Source: Rubrobacter xylanophilus DSM 9941 (lineage in GTDB: Bacteria > Actinomycetota > Rubrobacteria > Rubrobacterales > Rubrobacteraceae). Taken from it: a stretch of 64,000 nucleotides of DNA. Every line of letters starts with the position of its first letter. The stretch's first letter is position 1. The notes under the pieces are model-generated. The model did not search any database. It worked only from the letters and a program-made list of their open reading frames with translations, and was not told the DNA's origin. The stretch lies in contig NC_008148.1 in the NCBI RefSeq assembly GCF_000014185.1, positions 868,001 through 932,000 on the forward strand, in the 5' to 3' direction. Below, piece after piece: positions 33,617-40,928 of the stretch. Position numbers and translations under genes: made by a program.

Positions 33617-33670
33617 GCTTCTCACCTCCTTCTGCCTTTGCTCGTGTGGCCACATCTCCTTTTCGAATCC

Positions 33671-33700
33671 TTACCAGGCGTGGATCTTGCCCTCGGACAC
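33671..33700 (-). CDS. Nonapeptide mini-ORF 3 (MSEGKIHAW)
   Basis: A GTG-started nine-codon ORF ending TGG-TAA. GAAAGGAGGTGA is a 12-nt anti-SD match, with GGAGG 8 nt from the GTG. The linker to the start (GCGAG) differs from copies 2 and 4 while the ORF does not, which marks the second GTG as the true start. Confidence 0.75.
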   Translation of the reverse strand: MSEGKIHAW

Positions 33701-33756
33701 CTCGCTCACCTCCTTTCACCACGAGCTCCCTTTCTCCTGCGGGGGTACGCGGTCGC

Positions 33757-33786
33757 TTACCAGGCGTGGATCTTGCCCTCGGACAC
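33757..33786 (-). CDS. Nonapeptide mini-ORF 4 (MSEGKIHAW)
   Basis: The first copy in the direction of transcription: a GTG-started nine-codon ORF ending TGG-TAA. GGAGGAGGTGA precedes it (8-nt core match, same 8-nt spacing). A candidate -10 (GATAAT, 33911 to 33906) lies about 120 nt upstream. Confidence 0.75.
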   Translation of the reverse strand: MSEGKIHAW

Positions 33787-33905
33787 GCTTCTCACCTCCT
33801 CCGGGCGGTCGGGGTTGGGGCAGGGGGGCGCGGGCGGACGAAGACCCCGCTACCGTGCTGGCTTGCTCCATCTCTTCCGGCCCCTCTCAGGTTGCTACAG
33901 CGGGT

Positions 33906-33911
33906 ATTATC
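33906..33911 (-). promoter_or_regulatory. Candidate -10 (GATAAT) for the nonapeptide array
   Basis: GATAAT on the minus strand matches 5 of 6 bases and is the only plausible -10 between the array and the divergent gene. The -35 region is T-rich but does not match TTGACA. Confidence 0.3.
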
Positions 33912-33958
33912 TCCGCAGAGCGCGAAAAACGAAAGGGAGGGCGGCCGGAGAGCGGCGT

Positions 33959-33964
33959 TAAAAT
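33959..33964 (+). promoter_or_regulatory. -10 box (TAAAAT) 6 nt before the GT39-like start
   Basis: TAAAAT, then ACCCCG, then GTG, with no Shine-Dalgarno. This matches the leaderless pattern seen at several genes in the window. Confidence 0.45.
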
Positions 33965-33970
33965 ACCCCG

Positions 33971-35671
33971 GTGGGTAGCGGTAAGCCCATCAGGGGGCGG
34001 AGGTTGGCCTTCGCCGCGTACATGGCCCTGCTCCTGGCGGCGGGGGCGGCCACGGTGGGCCGGACGGGCATCACCTGGGACGAGCCGAACTACTTCACCT
34101 CCTCGTACTCCTACCTCTCCTGGTTTGTGCACGTTGCTCGGAGCCCCGCGGACTGGTGGGCCTCGATCGACCGCTACTGGGAGCAGAGCCACGAGGCCCC
34201 GCCCTTCTTCAAGCTGTGGGCGGGGCTCTTCGCCGCCGCCGGGGCGCTGCTGTTCGGGACGGACGACCTCGGGCTGCTCGGCAACTTCTACCGGATGGGC
34301 TCCTACGCGCTGTTCCTGCTGGCGGTGTGGGGCGGCTTCCGCTTCGTGCGGCGGGAGTTCGGGGAGGTGGCCGCCTGGGGCACCGCCCTCTCCATGCCGC
34401 TCATCCCGGCGCTCTTCGGCTTCGCCCGGCTGGGGCAGCTGGACGGGGCCGCGGCCGCGATGTACCTGCTGGCCGCGATCGGGCTCTTTCGGGCGCTGGA
34501 GGGGCGCTGGTCGGCGCCGCTCGCGGGGGGGCTGTTGGGGCTCGCCTTCGCCACCAAGCTCACGGTCTTCCCGGTGGTCCCGGCCTCGGTGCTGTGGCTC
34601 CTGATCTACCGCCGGGAGCGGGGGGCGGCGCTGCGCCTCGCGGGGTGCTTTTTGGCCGGGGCGGCGGCCTTCTTCGCGCTCTGGCCCTGGCTCTGGCGGG
34701 CTCCCGTTGCGAGGACCTGGGAGTTCCTGACGTGGGCCGGCGGGCTGCAGGACGAGCGGCTCGCCTACTACCTCGGGGAGTGGTGGGCCGGCGCCCCCTG
34801 GCACTACCCGCTGGTCTGCCTGGTCGCGCTGGTCCCGGCCGTGGTGGCGCTCTCGGGCGTCGTCGGGGCGGGCGTTCTCCTGCGCTGCGCCTCCTCCCCC
34901 GCCGCCGGCTGGGTGCTCCTGAACCTCGGGTTCGTGCTCGCGGTGGCCGGCTCGGGGCTCGTCCCGGTCTACGGAGGGCCCCGGCAGTTCCTCGCCGCCT
35001 TCCCGCTCTGGGCCGTATGCGCGGGGGTCGGGCTCGGGTGGCTCGCGCGGCGGCTGCGCCCCGCCGCAGCCGCCGCTCTCCTCCCGGCCTACGTAGCGCT
35101 CGCGCTCCCCGGGATACTCTGGACCGGGGTGGGGAACTCGCTCGAGTACTACGGGGAGGCCGTCGGCCTTATCCCGGGGGCGCGGGCCCTGGGCTTCGAG
35201 ACGACGTACATGGCCGACACCTACCTCCCCGCCGTCCGCTGGCTCAACCGCAACGCCCCCGAAGGGTCCACCGTCTACGTCCAGGCCGGAACCTACCCGG
35301 TGGCCGAGAGCTACCAGCGGACGGGCCGGATGCGGCGGGACCTCCGTCCGGCCTACCTGGCCCCCATAGCCGTGGAGAAGTACGTCTACGACCGGAGGGT
35401 GCGGGAGGGCTCCTACTTCCTCTTTCTGCCGCGCCAGTCCATCTACACCGACCAGATGCTCGCCCTGAGCAAAAAGGAGCCGCTCTACGCCTACGAGAAG
35501 GGGGGCGTGCCGCTCGTCATGGTCTACTCCGGGGAGGCCGTGCGCGAGACCCTCGGTATCCGGGGCTCCCCCGAGCCCCGCGACCCCGGTCCGGCCAACG
35601 CCCTCCTTGCCGGCGGGGGGATGGTCGCGCTTCTCGCGCGCCTCGCCCTCTCCGCAAGGGGCAAAAAGTAG
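33971..35671 (+). CDS. Membrane glycosyltransferase, GT39/ArnT-like
   Basis: A 566-residue polytopic protein. TGITWDEPNYFTSSYSYLSW near the N-terminus is the D-E motif of the GT-C fold (as in PMT and ArnT). About ten helices follow to residue 400, then a soluble C-terminal domain (MADTYLPAVRWLNRNAPEGS, then YVQAGTYPVAESYQ). It probably transfers a sugar from a polyprenyl-phosphate carrier to a protein or lipid outside the membrane. GTG start 6 nt after TAAAAT. The stop is followed 88 nt later by the ECF sigma operon. Confidence 0.8.
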   Translation: MGSGKPIRGRRLAFAAYMALLLAAGAATVGRTGITWDEPNYFTSSYSYLSWFVHVARSPADWWASIDRYWEQSHEAPPFFKLWAGLFAAAGALLFGTDDLGLLGNFYRMGSYALFLLAVWGGFRFVRREFGEVAAWGTALSMPLIPALFGFARLGQLDGAAAAMYLLAAIGLFRALEGRWSAPLAGGLLGLAFATKLTVFPVVPASVLWLLIYRRERGAALRLAGCFLAGAAAFFALWPWLWRAPVARTWEFLTWAGGLQDERLAYYLGEWWAGAPWHYPLVCLVALVPAVVALSGVVGAGVLLRCASSPAAGWVLLNLGFVLAVAGSGLVPVYGGPRQFLAAFPLWAVCAGVGLGWLARRLRPAAAAALLPAYVALALPGILWTGVGNSLEYYGEAVGLIPGARALGFETTYMADTYLPAVRWLNRNAPEGSTVYVQAGTYPVAESYQRTGRMRRDLRPAYLAPIAVEKYVYDRRVREGSYFLFLPRQSIYTDQMLALSKKEPLYAYEKGGVPLVMVYSGEAVRETLGIRGSPEPRDPGPANALLAGGGMVALLARLALSARGKK

Positions 35672-35722
35672 TCCCGGGGCGTCGGCGGGGTATCATATGG
35701 CGGAGGGCGCCCCTCGCCCACA

Positions 35723-35750
35723 GGAAACCTTTCCCGGGCGGGAGCGTATA
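35723..35750 (+). promoter_or_regulatory. Predicted autoregulated ECF promoter
   Basis: GGAAAC, 16 nt, CGTATA, ending 9 nt before the sigma gene ATG. The motif matches the one at 29785. The leader would be only a few nucleotides. ECF factors commonly drive their own operon. Confidence 0.65.
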
Positions 35751-35759
35751 TTACCCGTG

Positions 35760-36365
35760 ATGGACTACGCATCCACCGCGACACTCGGCGGCTGGCGGGA
35801 GAGGATCAAGGGCCTCTCCCTCCGGCGCGGGGAGCTCGAGGACAAGGAGCTCGTCGCCCGCACGCTCGCCGGCGACATGCGCTCCTACGAGGAGCTTGTG
35901 CGCCGCTACGAGCGGCTCGTGGCGAGCCTGCTCTACCCCTACGCCCGGCGGGAGATCTCGGTGGAAGACCTCGTGCAGGAGACCTTCCTGCGGGCCTACG
36001 ACCGGCTGGAGACCTTCAACCCCGAGTACCGGTTCAAGACCTGGCTGCTCGCGATAGCCAACAACCTCGGCGTGGACACCCTGCGCCGGCGGCGCGAGGT
36101 CGTGGAGTTCAACCACGAGGTGCACGCCGGGGAGACGGGCGGGCCAGAGGCCGCCGCCCTCTCCGCCGAGCGGGCGGAGAGCCTCCGGGAGGCGGTGCTC
36201 TCGCTCCCCGAGCAGTACAGCGTCCCCCTCATGCTGCGCTACGGCGAGGAGATGAGCTACGCCGAGATAGCCGAGGTCATGGGGCTCAGCGTCCCCGCGG
36301 TGAAGAGCCGCCTCTTCAGGGCCAGGAACATGCTCGCCGGCCTGCTGGAGGGAGAGCTGGGATGA
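35760..36365 (+). CDS. ECF-type RNA polymerase sigma factor
   Basis: This 201-residue protein has region 2 (LVRRYERLVASLLYPYARREISVEDLVQETFLRAYDRLETFNPEYRFKTWL, the helix that binds -10 DNA) and region 4 (LPEQYSVPLMLRYGEEMSYAEIAEVMGLSVPAVKSRLFRARNML, a helix-turn-helix for the -35). The order and length match ECF sigma factors. Its stop overlaps the start of a zinc anti-sigma gene by 4 nt. It is likely autoregulated through the GGAAAC/CGTATA promoter and probably also controls the YugP gene. Confidence 0.93.
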   Translation: MDYASTATLGGWRERIKGLSLRRGELEDKELVARTLAGDMRSYEELVRRYERLVASLLYPYARREISVEDLVQETFLRAYDRLETFNPEYRFKTWLLAIANNLGVDTLRRRREVVEFNHEVHAGETGGPEAAALSAERAESLREAVLSLPEQYSVPLMLRYGEEMSYAEIAEVMGLSVPAVKSRLFRARNMLAGLLEGELG

Positions 36366-36862
36366 GCGGCCGCCCGGGCGGCTGCGACCCCCGGCTGATC
36401 TTCGAGCTCGCCGAGGGTGCTCTGGAGCCGGCCCGCCGCCGGCGGGCCCTCGCGCACCTGGAGTCCTGTCCCCTCTGTCGCGCCCGGTACGAGCGCGAGC
36501 GGCGCCTGAGCGAGCGGCTGCGGCTGGCGTCTCCCCCCGCGACCGGCTCGGTGCGCCGGGAGGTGGCCATGGAGCTCCCCACCCGGACCGCCGCGGTGCG
36601 CGCGGCGTGGGTCGTCCTCTGCCTCGCCCTCCTGCTCGCCGACGGTGCGGCGCTCGGGCTGGCGGGGGCGAACCCCCTGGCCTTCGCCTCCGGCCTTCTG
36701 GGGCTCTTCTGGGCCGTGGCCTCGGGCCTCGCCACGGCGGGTCGGGTGCTGGTGGAGGCCGCGGGGGGCGTGCTTCTCGCGGCGCTGGCGGCGGGGGCGC
36801 TCGCGGACCTCCTGGTGGCTGCGGTCGTCGTCTCGGCCCGCCGCCGGGCACGCCAGGCATGA
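36362..36862 (+). CDS. Zinc-binding anti-sigma factor, membrane protein
   Basis: This 166-residue protein has the ZAS motif H32-x3-C36-x2-C39 (AHLESCPLCRARYERE), which holds the sigma factor in this family, followed by two or three hydrophobic segments (residues 80-155). It is presumably the inhibitor of the sigma factor encoded just before it, acting from the inner membrane. Start and stop overlap both neighbours by 4 nt (ATGA), so the three genes are translated together. The inducing signal is unknown. Confidence 0.85.
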   Translation: MSGRPGGCDPRLIFELAEGALEPARRRRALAHLESCPLCRARYERERRLSERLRLASPPATGSVRREVAMELPTRTAAVRAAWVVLCLALLLADGAALGLAGANPLAFASGLLGLFWAVASGLATAGRVLVEAAGGVLLAALAAGALADLLVAAVVVSARRRARQA

Positions 36863-37926
36863 GCCTCGCCCTGCGGCCGGCCGCGCTCGGGGCGCGGCCG
36901 GCGCTAGCCGCGCTCGGGGTGCTGCCGCTGCTCCTTCTGTACCTGCTCCTGTTCCCGCCGAACGCCCGGGCCGGCGAGCGGCACGCCGTGGGGGACGTGA
37001 CGGTCGGCCCCGGGGAGGTCTCGCCCGGGGTCAGCAGCCTGGCCGGCGACGTGGAGGTGCTCGGGGCCGTCGAGGGGGATGTCAGCTCGGGGGCCGGGGA
37101 CATCTTCGTGTACGGGCCCGTGGCGGGGGACGTGAAGGCCAGCTTCGGGGACGTCGACGTGAGCGCCCCGGTGGGCGGCGACGTGGAGGCCGGATTCGGC
37201 GACGTCTACGTCAACTCGCGCGTCGCCGGGGACGTGGACGTGGAGCGGGGGAACGTGCAGCTCGGGCCGCGGGCGCGGATAGGCGGCACCCTGCAGTCGG
37301 GGAGCGGCCGGATCGTGCCGCACCCCGACGCCTACGTGGAGGGCGGCACGGTGGCGGGGATGGTGCCCGGCGGCGAGGAGGACCACGAGGCCCTCGGCCT
37401 GCTCCAGATCAGGGGCTGGCTCGGCGGCCTCCTCTTCGCCGCGTTAAGCGCGCTCGCCGCCGTGCTCGCGCCCCGCCCCCTGGCGGCCGCCGCCCGCAGG
37501 GTGGGGGAGGCGCCGCTCTGGTCCCTCGCGGTGGGGGTGGGGTCGGTGCCGGCGGCCCTCGTGCTGGCGGTGCTGCTGCTCGTCTCGGGGATAGGCATAC
37601 CCGTGCTCCTGCTCCTCGCCCCGGCCTACCTGTTCCTGGTGTTCTTCGGCGGCGTGGTGGCCGCGTTCTTTATCGGGAGGCGGCTGGTCATGGCCACGGG
37701 GCGCTACGAGGCGGGCAACGCGTTCGCGGCGGTGGTCGGGGCCCTGGTGATCGCCGGGGCCTTTCTGGTCCCCTACGGGGGCCTCATCTCCTACGCGCTC
37801 GTCCTGCTGGGGACGGGGGGCGCGCTGCTGGCCCTCCTCTCCCGCCTGCGGCCGCGCCGGGCGTACCGCCCCGCCTCCTACGAGGCCTACGTGCGGGAGC
37901 GGCGCGGCGGCCCGGGGGCCCGCTAG
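36859..37926 (+). CDS. Membrane protein with bactofilin-like repeat domain
   Basis: The 355-residue product has an N-terminal signal or anchor (LAALGVLPLLLLYLLLFPPNA), then a repeated beta-helix (residues 40-150) with short V/G-rich turns such as LAGDVEVLGAVEGDVSSGAGDI and VAGDVKASFGDVDVSAPVGGDV, like polymer-forming bactofilin domains. A C-terminal block of four helices follows (residues 180-325). The repeat probably lies outside the membrane. It is the last gene of the ECF operon and so a likely envelope-stress effector. No specific function is known. Confidence 0.75.
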   Translation: MSLALRPAALGARPALAALGVLPLLLLYLLLFPPNARAGERHAVGDVTVGPGEVSPGVSSLAGDVEVLGAVEGDVSSGAGDIFVYGPVAGDVKASFGDVDVSAPVGGDVEAGFGDVYVNSRVAGDVDVERGNVQLGPRARIGGTLQSGSGRIVPHPDAYVEGGTVAGMVPGGEEDHEALGLLQIRGWLGGLLFAALSALAAVLAPRPLAAAARRVGEAPLWSLAVGVGSVPAALVLAVLLLVSGIGIPVLLLLAPAYLFLVFFGGVVAAFFIGRRLVMATGRYEAGNAFAAVVGALVIAGAFLVPYGGLISYALVLLGTGGALLALLSRLRPRRAYRPASYEAYVRERRGGPGAR

Positions 37927-38181
37927 CCGCGGGGCCCGCCCGGAAACCATCTTGTGCATGAGATCGGTTTTACGGTTACAATCTGCCCGTCGGAGATAGG
38001 GTAGATCTCCTGGAGAACAAGAGCCGGACAGCTTTGGTTTGCCGTGTGTAGAGCGACGCGCAGAGGATGTTGAGCGGCCGCGGGGGCTCCCGCGAGCCGC
38101 ACCTATCCGCGGGGCGGCCCGGCTCCGCCGGATCTCCGACCCGGCAAGGTAGACCCGTATCGACACGAAAGGGGTGTATGC
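37927..38181 (+). promoter_or_regulatory. Long leader region of the first peptide ABC operon
   Basis: TACAAT at 37977-37982 is a likely -10 and would give a ~190-nt leader. The leader has small hairpins (GGAGAT/ATCTCC, CGCGGG/CCCGCG) but no riboswitch I recognise. AAAGGGG precedes the ATG. No gene is seen in this stretch. Confidence 0.4.
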
Positions 38182-39903
38182 ATGGCCAGACTGGCGATGT
38201 CAGGCGGTGGACGCAGGCCCGCGGGCGCCTTTGACCTCACGCGCCGGGACTTCCTCAAGCTAGGCGGCGGTGGCCTGGTGGGGGCGGCGCTGCTAAGCGC
38301 CTCCGGCTGCAACATCTTCGGCGGCGGGCAGCAGGGCGGCTCCGGCGGGGGCGGCAACGGGGTGATCGTCAACCTCGGGGACACCATCCGCGACCTCGAC
38401 TCGACCACCACCACCGACTCCGTCTCGACCGACATCCTGCTCAACGTGATGTCGGGGCTCTACCGGCTCGACCCGGACCAGCAGCCGGTGCCCGACATGG
38501 CCGAGAGCCACGAGGTCAGCGAGGACAAGCTCACCTACACCTTCAGGCTGCGCGAGGGCATCAAGTGGTCCAACGGCGAGCCGGTCACCTCGCAGGACTT
38601 CAAGTACGCCTGGCTGCGGGCGATGGACCCCGACACCGCGGGGCAGTACGCCTACATCCTCACCACCTTCATCAAGGGCGGCCCCGAGTTCAACGGAGGC
38701 CCCACGAGCGAGGAGGACAAGGAGGAGCACGACCGGCTGCGCGACAACGTCGCCATCGAGACCCCGGACGACAGGACGCTCAGGGTCACCCTGCAGAGCC
38801 CCTCGCCCTTCTGGCTCGGGCTCACCTCCTTCTTCACCTACCTGCCGCAGAAGCAGAGCTTCGTGGAGGAGCAGGGCGAGCAGTACGCCCAGAACGCCGA
38901 CGCCCTCCTGTACAACGGCCCCTACATCCTGACCGAGTTCAACCCCACCGAGGGCGTCACCATGGTCAAGCGCGACGACTACTGGGACGCCGGCAGCGTC
39001 GACATCCGGCGGGTGGAGGGGAAGATCGTCAAGGAGGAGGACACGGCGGTCAACCTCTACGAGTCCGGCGGCCTCGACGTCACCGAGATCACCGGGCAGT
39101 ACGTCCAGGAGTACAAGGGCACCCCTGACTTCTACTCGCAGACCTTCTTCGCCACCTTCTACATGGTGCCCAACGTCAACCGGGTGCGGATCTTCCGGAA
39201 CCTCAACGTCCGCAAGGCCATCCAGATGGGCTTCGACCGGCGGGCGCTCGTGGACCAGATCCTCCGCAACGGCTCAGAGCCGGCGACCGGTCTCGTGCCC
39301 GCCGGGATAGACGGCCCCGGCGACCAGACCTTCCGCCAGGCCCAGGGCAACGTGATGCCGGACTTCGACCCGGAGCGGGCCCGGCGGCTCTTCCAGCAGG
39401 GCATAGAGGAGGTCGGCGAGAACCCCACCGTCGAGCTTCTGGCCTACGACGACAGCACCGCGCGGGACATCGCCACCTTCCTGCAGAACCAGTTCCAGGA
39501 GAATTTGGGCATGAAGACCCGGGTCAAGGTGCAGCCCTTCGACCGCAAGCTCGAGCTCGAGGCCAACGGCGAGTTCGAGCTCTCGTGGCAGGGCTGGATC
39601 GCCGACTACAACGACCCGATGACCTTCCTCGACCTCTTCCTCTCCGACTCCTCCTTCAACACCGGCGGGTACTCCAACCCCCGCTACGACCGGCTCATCA
39701 ACCAGGCCAAGGAGGAGACCGACTTCGCCCGGCGGATGCAGCAGATGCTCGAGGCCGAGAGGATCCTCGTCGCCGAGGACGCCGGGACCGCGCCGATGTA
39801 CTTCGACGGCGAGGCCAGCCTCATAAGGCCCACCATCAAGAACTACGTCGAGCACAAGTACGGGGCCGGCATCGACGTGAAGTGGTGGAGGCTGGAGGAG
39901 TAG
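38182..39903 (+). CDS. Peptide ABC transporter substrate-binding lipoprotein (family 5)
   Basis: This 573-residue extracellular binding protein has a Tat signal with R21-R22 (LTRRDFLKLGGGG), then lipobox LLSASGC with Cys43, so it is probably exported folded and lipidated. The SBP_bac_5 fold is shown by YTFRLREGIKWSNGEPVTSQDF, NGPYILTEFNP, VRKAIQMGFDR and SWQGWIADYNDPMTFLDLF. It delivers di- or oligopeptides, or another solute of this family, to the downstream permease. A 15-bp hairpin after the stop separates it from the permease genes. Confidence 0.92.
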   Translation: MARLAMSGGGRRPAGAFDLTRRDFLKLGGGGLVGAALLSASGCNIFGGGQQGGSGGGGNGVIVNLGDTIRDLDSTTTTDSVSTDILLNVMSGLYRLDPDQQPVPDMAESHEVSEDKLTYTFRLREGIKWSNGEPVTSQDFKYAWLRAMDPDTAGQYAYILTTFIKGGPEFNGGPTSEEDKEEHDRLRDNVAIETPDDRTLRVTLQSPSPFWLGLTSFFTYLPQKQSFVEEQGEQYAQNADALLYNGPYILTEFNPTEGVTMVKRDDYWDAGSVDIRRVEGKIVKEEDTAVNLYESGGLDVTEITGQYVQEYKGTPDFYSQTFFATFYMVPNVNRVRIFRNLNVRKAIQMGFDRRALVDQILRNGSEPATGLVPAGIDGPGDQTFRQAQGNVMPDFDPERARRLFQQGIEEVGENPTVELLAYDDSTARDIATFLQNQFQENLGMKTRVKVQPFDRKLELEANGEFELSWQGWIADYNDPMTFLDLFLSDSSFNTGGYSNPRYDRLINQAKEETDFARRMQQMLEAERILVAEDAGTAPMYFDGEASLIRPTIKNYVEHKYGAGIDVKWWRLEE

Positions 39904-39919
39904 TCTGATCCGGCACCAG

Positions 39920-39958
39920 CCCCAGGGGCGCGGGAGCGTGCGACCCGCGCCCCTGGGG
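39920..39958 (+). other. 15-bp perfect hairpin between binding-protein and permease genes
   Basis: CCCCAGGGGCGCGGG and its exact complement flank a 9-nt loop. It lies inside the operon rather than at its end. Such hairpins usually protect the upstream binding-protein mRNA from decay or cause partial termination. The second ABC operon has a matching hairpin at the same place. Confidence 0.7.
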
Positions 39959-39993
39959 TCCGGTACAGCACCGGGGAGGCGGTTGCATAGGTT

Positions 39994-40920
39994 ATGCTAA
40001 GGTACGTAGCGAAGCGTCTGGTCTACATGCTCATCACGCTGTTCGTCATCGTCAGCGTGACGTTCTTCATCAGCAAACTGCTTCCGGGCACGCCGTTCGC
40101 CGACGACAAGCTCACGCCCCAGATCCGGGAGCAGCTCTTCGAGAAGTACGGTCTGGACGAGCCGCTGTACGTGCAGTACGCGAAGTACGTGTGGAACGTG
40201 GCGCAGGGGGACCTGGGCAACTCCTTCTACTACGAGAGCCGCCCCGTGACCCAGATGATCCTGCAGCGGGCCCCGGTCTCCATGTTCGTGGGGGTGCAGG
40301 CGGTCGTCTTCGGGCTGGTGGTCGGGCTCGTGCTCGGCGTGGTGGCGGCCTTGCGGCACAACACCTTCTGGGACACTCTGGCCGTGGTGGTGGCGGTGAT
40401 CGGCATCGGGGTGCCCAACTTCGTGCTGGGGCCGCTGCTGCAGTACTGGTTCGGGGTCAAGCTCGGCTGGTTCCCCATAGCCTTCTTCGAGAGCTACAGG
40501 CACTCCGTGCTGCCCTCGCTGGCGCTCTCGGTCTTCGTCATCTCCACCGTGGCCCGTTTCGTGCGCTCGGAGATGCTGGAGGTCATGGGGCAGGACTACG
40601 TGGTGCTGGCGAGGGCCAAGGGCATCTCCAACGCGGCGGTCATCGTCCGGCACGTCCTGCGCAACGCGCTCATCCCCCTCATCACCGTGCTGGCGCCGCT
40701 CACCATCTACCTCATAACCGGTTCGCTGGTGGTCGAGCAGATCTTCGCGGTGCCCGGCATAGGGGAGATGTTCGTGCAGTCGGTGTTCGTGAACGACTAC
40801 GCCATGATCCTGGGGACCACCATCTTCTTCTCGGCGCTCTTTATAGCGGCGCTGCTCGTGCAGGACATCCTCTACGGGGTGGTGGACCCCCGGATACGCG
40901 TCTCCGGAGCGAAGGAGTGA
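39994..40920 (+). CDS. Peptide ABC transporter permease (DppB/OppB type)
   Basis: This 308-residue inner-membrane permease has six helices. The N-terminus RLVYMLITLFVIVSVTFFISKLLPGTPF and LFEKYGLDEPLYVQYAKYVW are standard for DppB. The EAA loop ARAKGISNAAVIVRHVLRNALIP contacts the ATPases, and VEQIFAVPGIGEMFVQSV follows. It pairs with the next gene (DppC type). The start ATG lies 36 nt after the intercistronic hairpin; a purine-rich GGGGAGGCGG lies about 10 nt upstream. Confidence 0.93.
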   Translation: MLRYVAKRLVYMLITLFVIVSVTFFISKLLPGTPFADDKLTPQIREQLFEKYGLDEPLYVQYAKYVWNVAQGDLGNSFYYESRPVTQMILQRAPVSMFVGVQAVVFGLVVGLVLGVVAALRHNTFWDTLAVVVAVIGIGVPNFVLGPLLQYWFGVKLGWFPIAFFESYRHSVLPSLALSVFVISTVARFVRSEMLEVMGQDYVVLARAKGISNAAVIVRHVLRNALIPLITVLAPLTIYLITGSLVVEQIFAVPGIGEMFVQSVFVNDYAMILGTTIFFSALFIAALLVQDILYGVVDPRIRVSGAKE

Positions 40921-40928
40921 GAGAGGAC

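Larger units (their letters stand above)
33499..33802 (-). repeat. Four-unit tandem array of near-identical mini-cistrons
   Basis: A unit of about 45 nt occurs four times with starts 84, 86 and 88 nt apart, separated by about 40-nt unrelated spacers. Each unit is a strong Shine-Dalgarno plus a 30-nt ORF on the minus strand. Differences between units (ATA/ATC, TAA/TAG, GTG-GCC/GTG-TCC) are synonymous or conservative, which argues that the peptide is under selection. No cas genes or palindromic repeats are present, so it is not a CRISPR array. Confidence 0.85.

Noticed and set aside
33661-33675. TTTCGAATCC resembling a tRNA T-loop
   Set aside because: No acceptor stem, anticodon arm or D-arm can be built around it; it lies in an array spacer.
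33499-33802. CRISPR-like appearance: four ~45-nt repeats with ~40-nt spacers
   Set aside because: The repeats vary at synonymous codon positions, contain a strong ribosome site plus ORF, are not partly palindromic, and no cas genes lie in the window.
33555-34604. Long plus-strand open frame with repeated LPGVDLALGH-type segments across the array
   Set aside because: It is the reverse complement of the mini-cistrons, has no ribosome site and runs out of frame into the glycosyltransferase gene. The minus strand explains the conservation pattern.
37942-37975. GGAAAC as a third ECF promoter before the first peptide ABC operon
   Set aside because: At 16-17 nt there is only CGGTTT, not CGTATA. 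A TACAAT box nearby is a better explanation.
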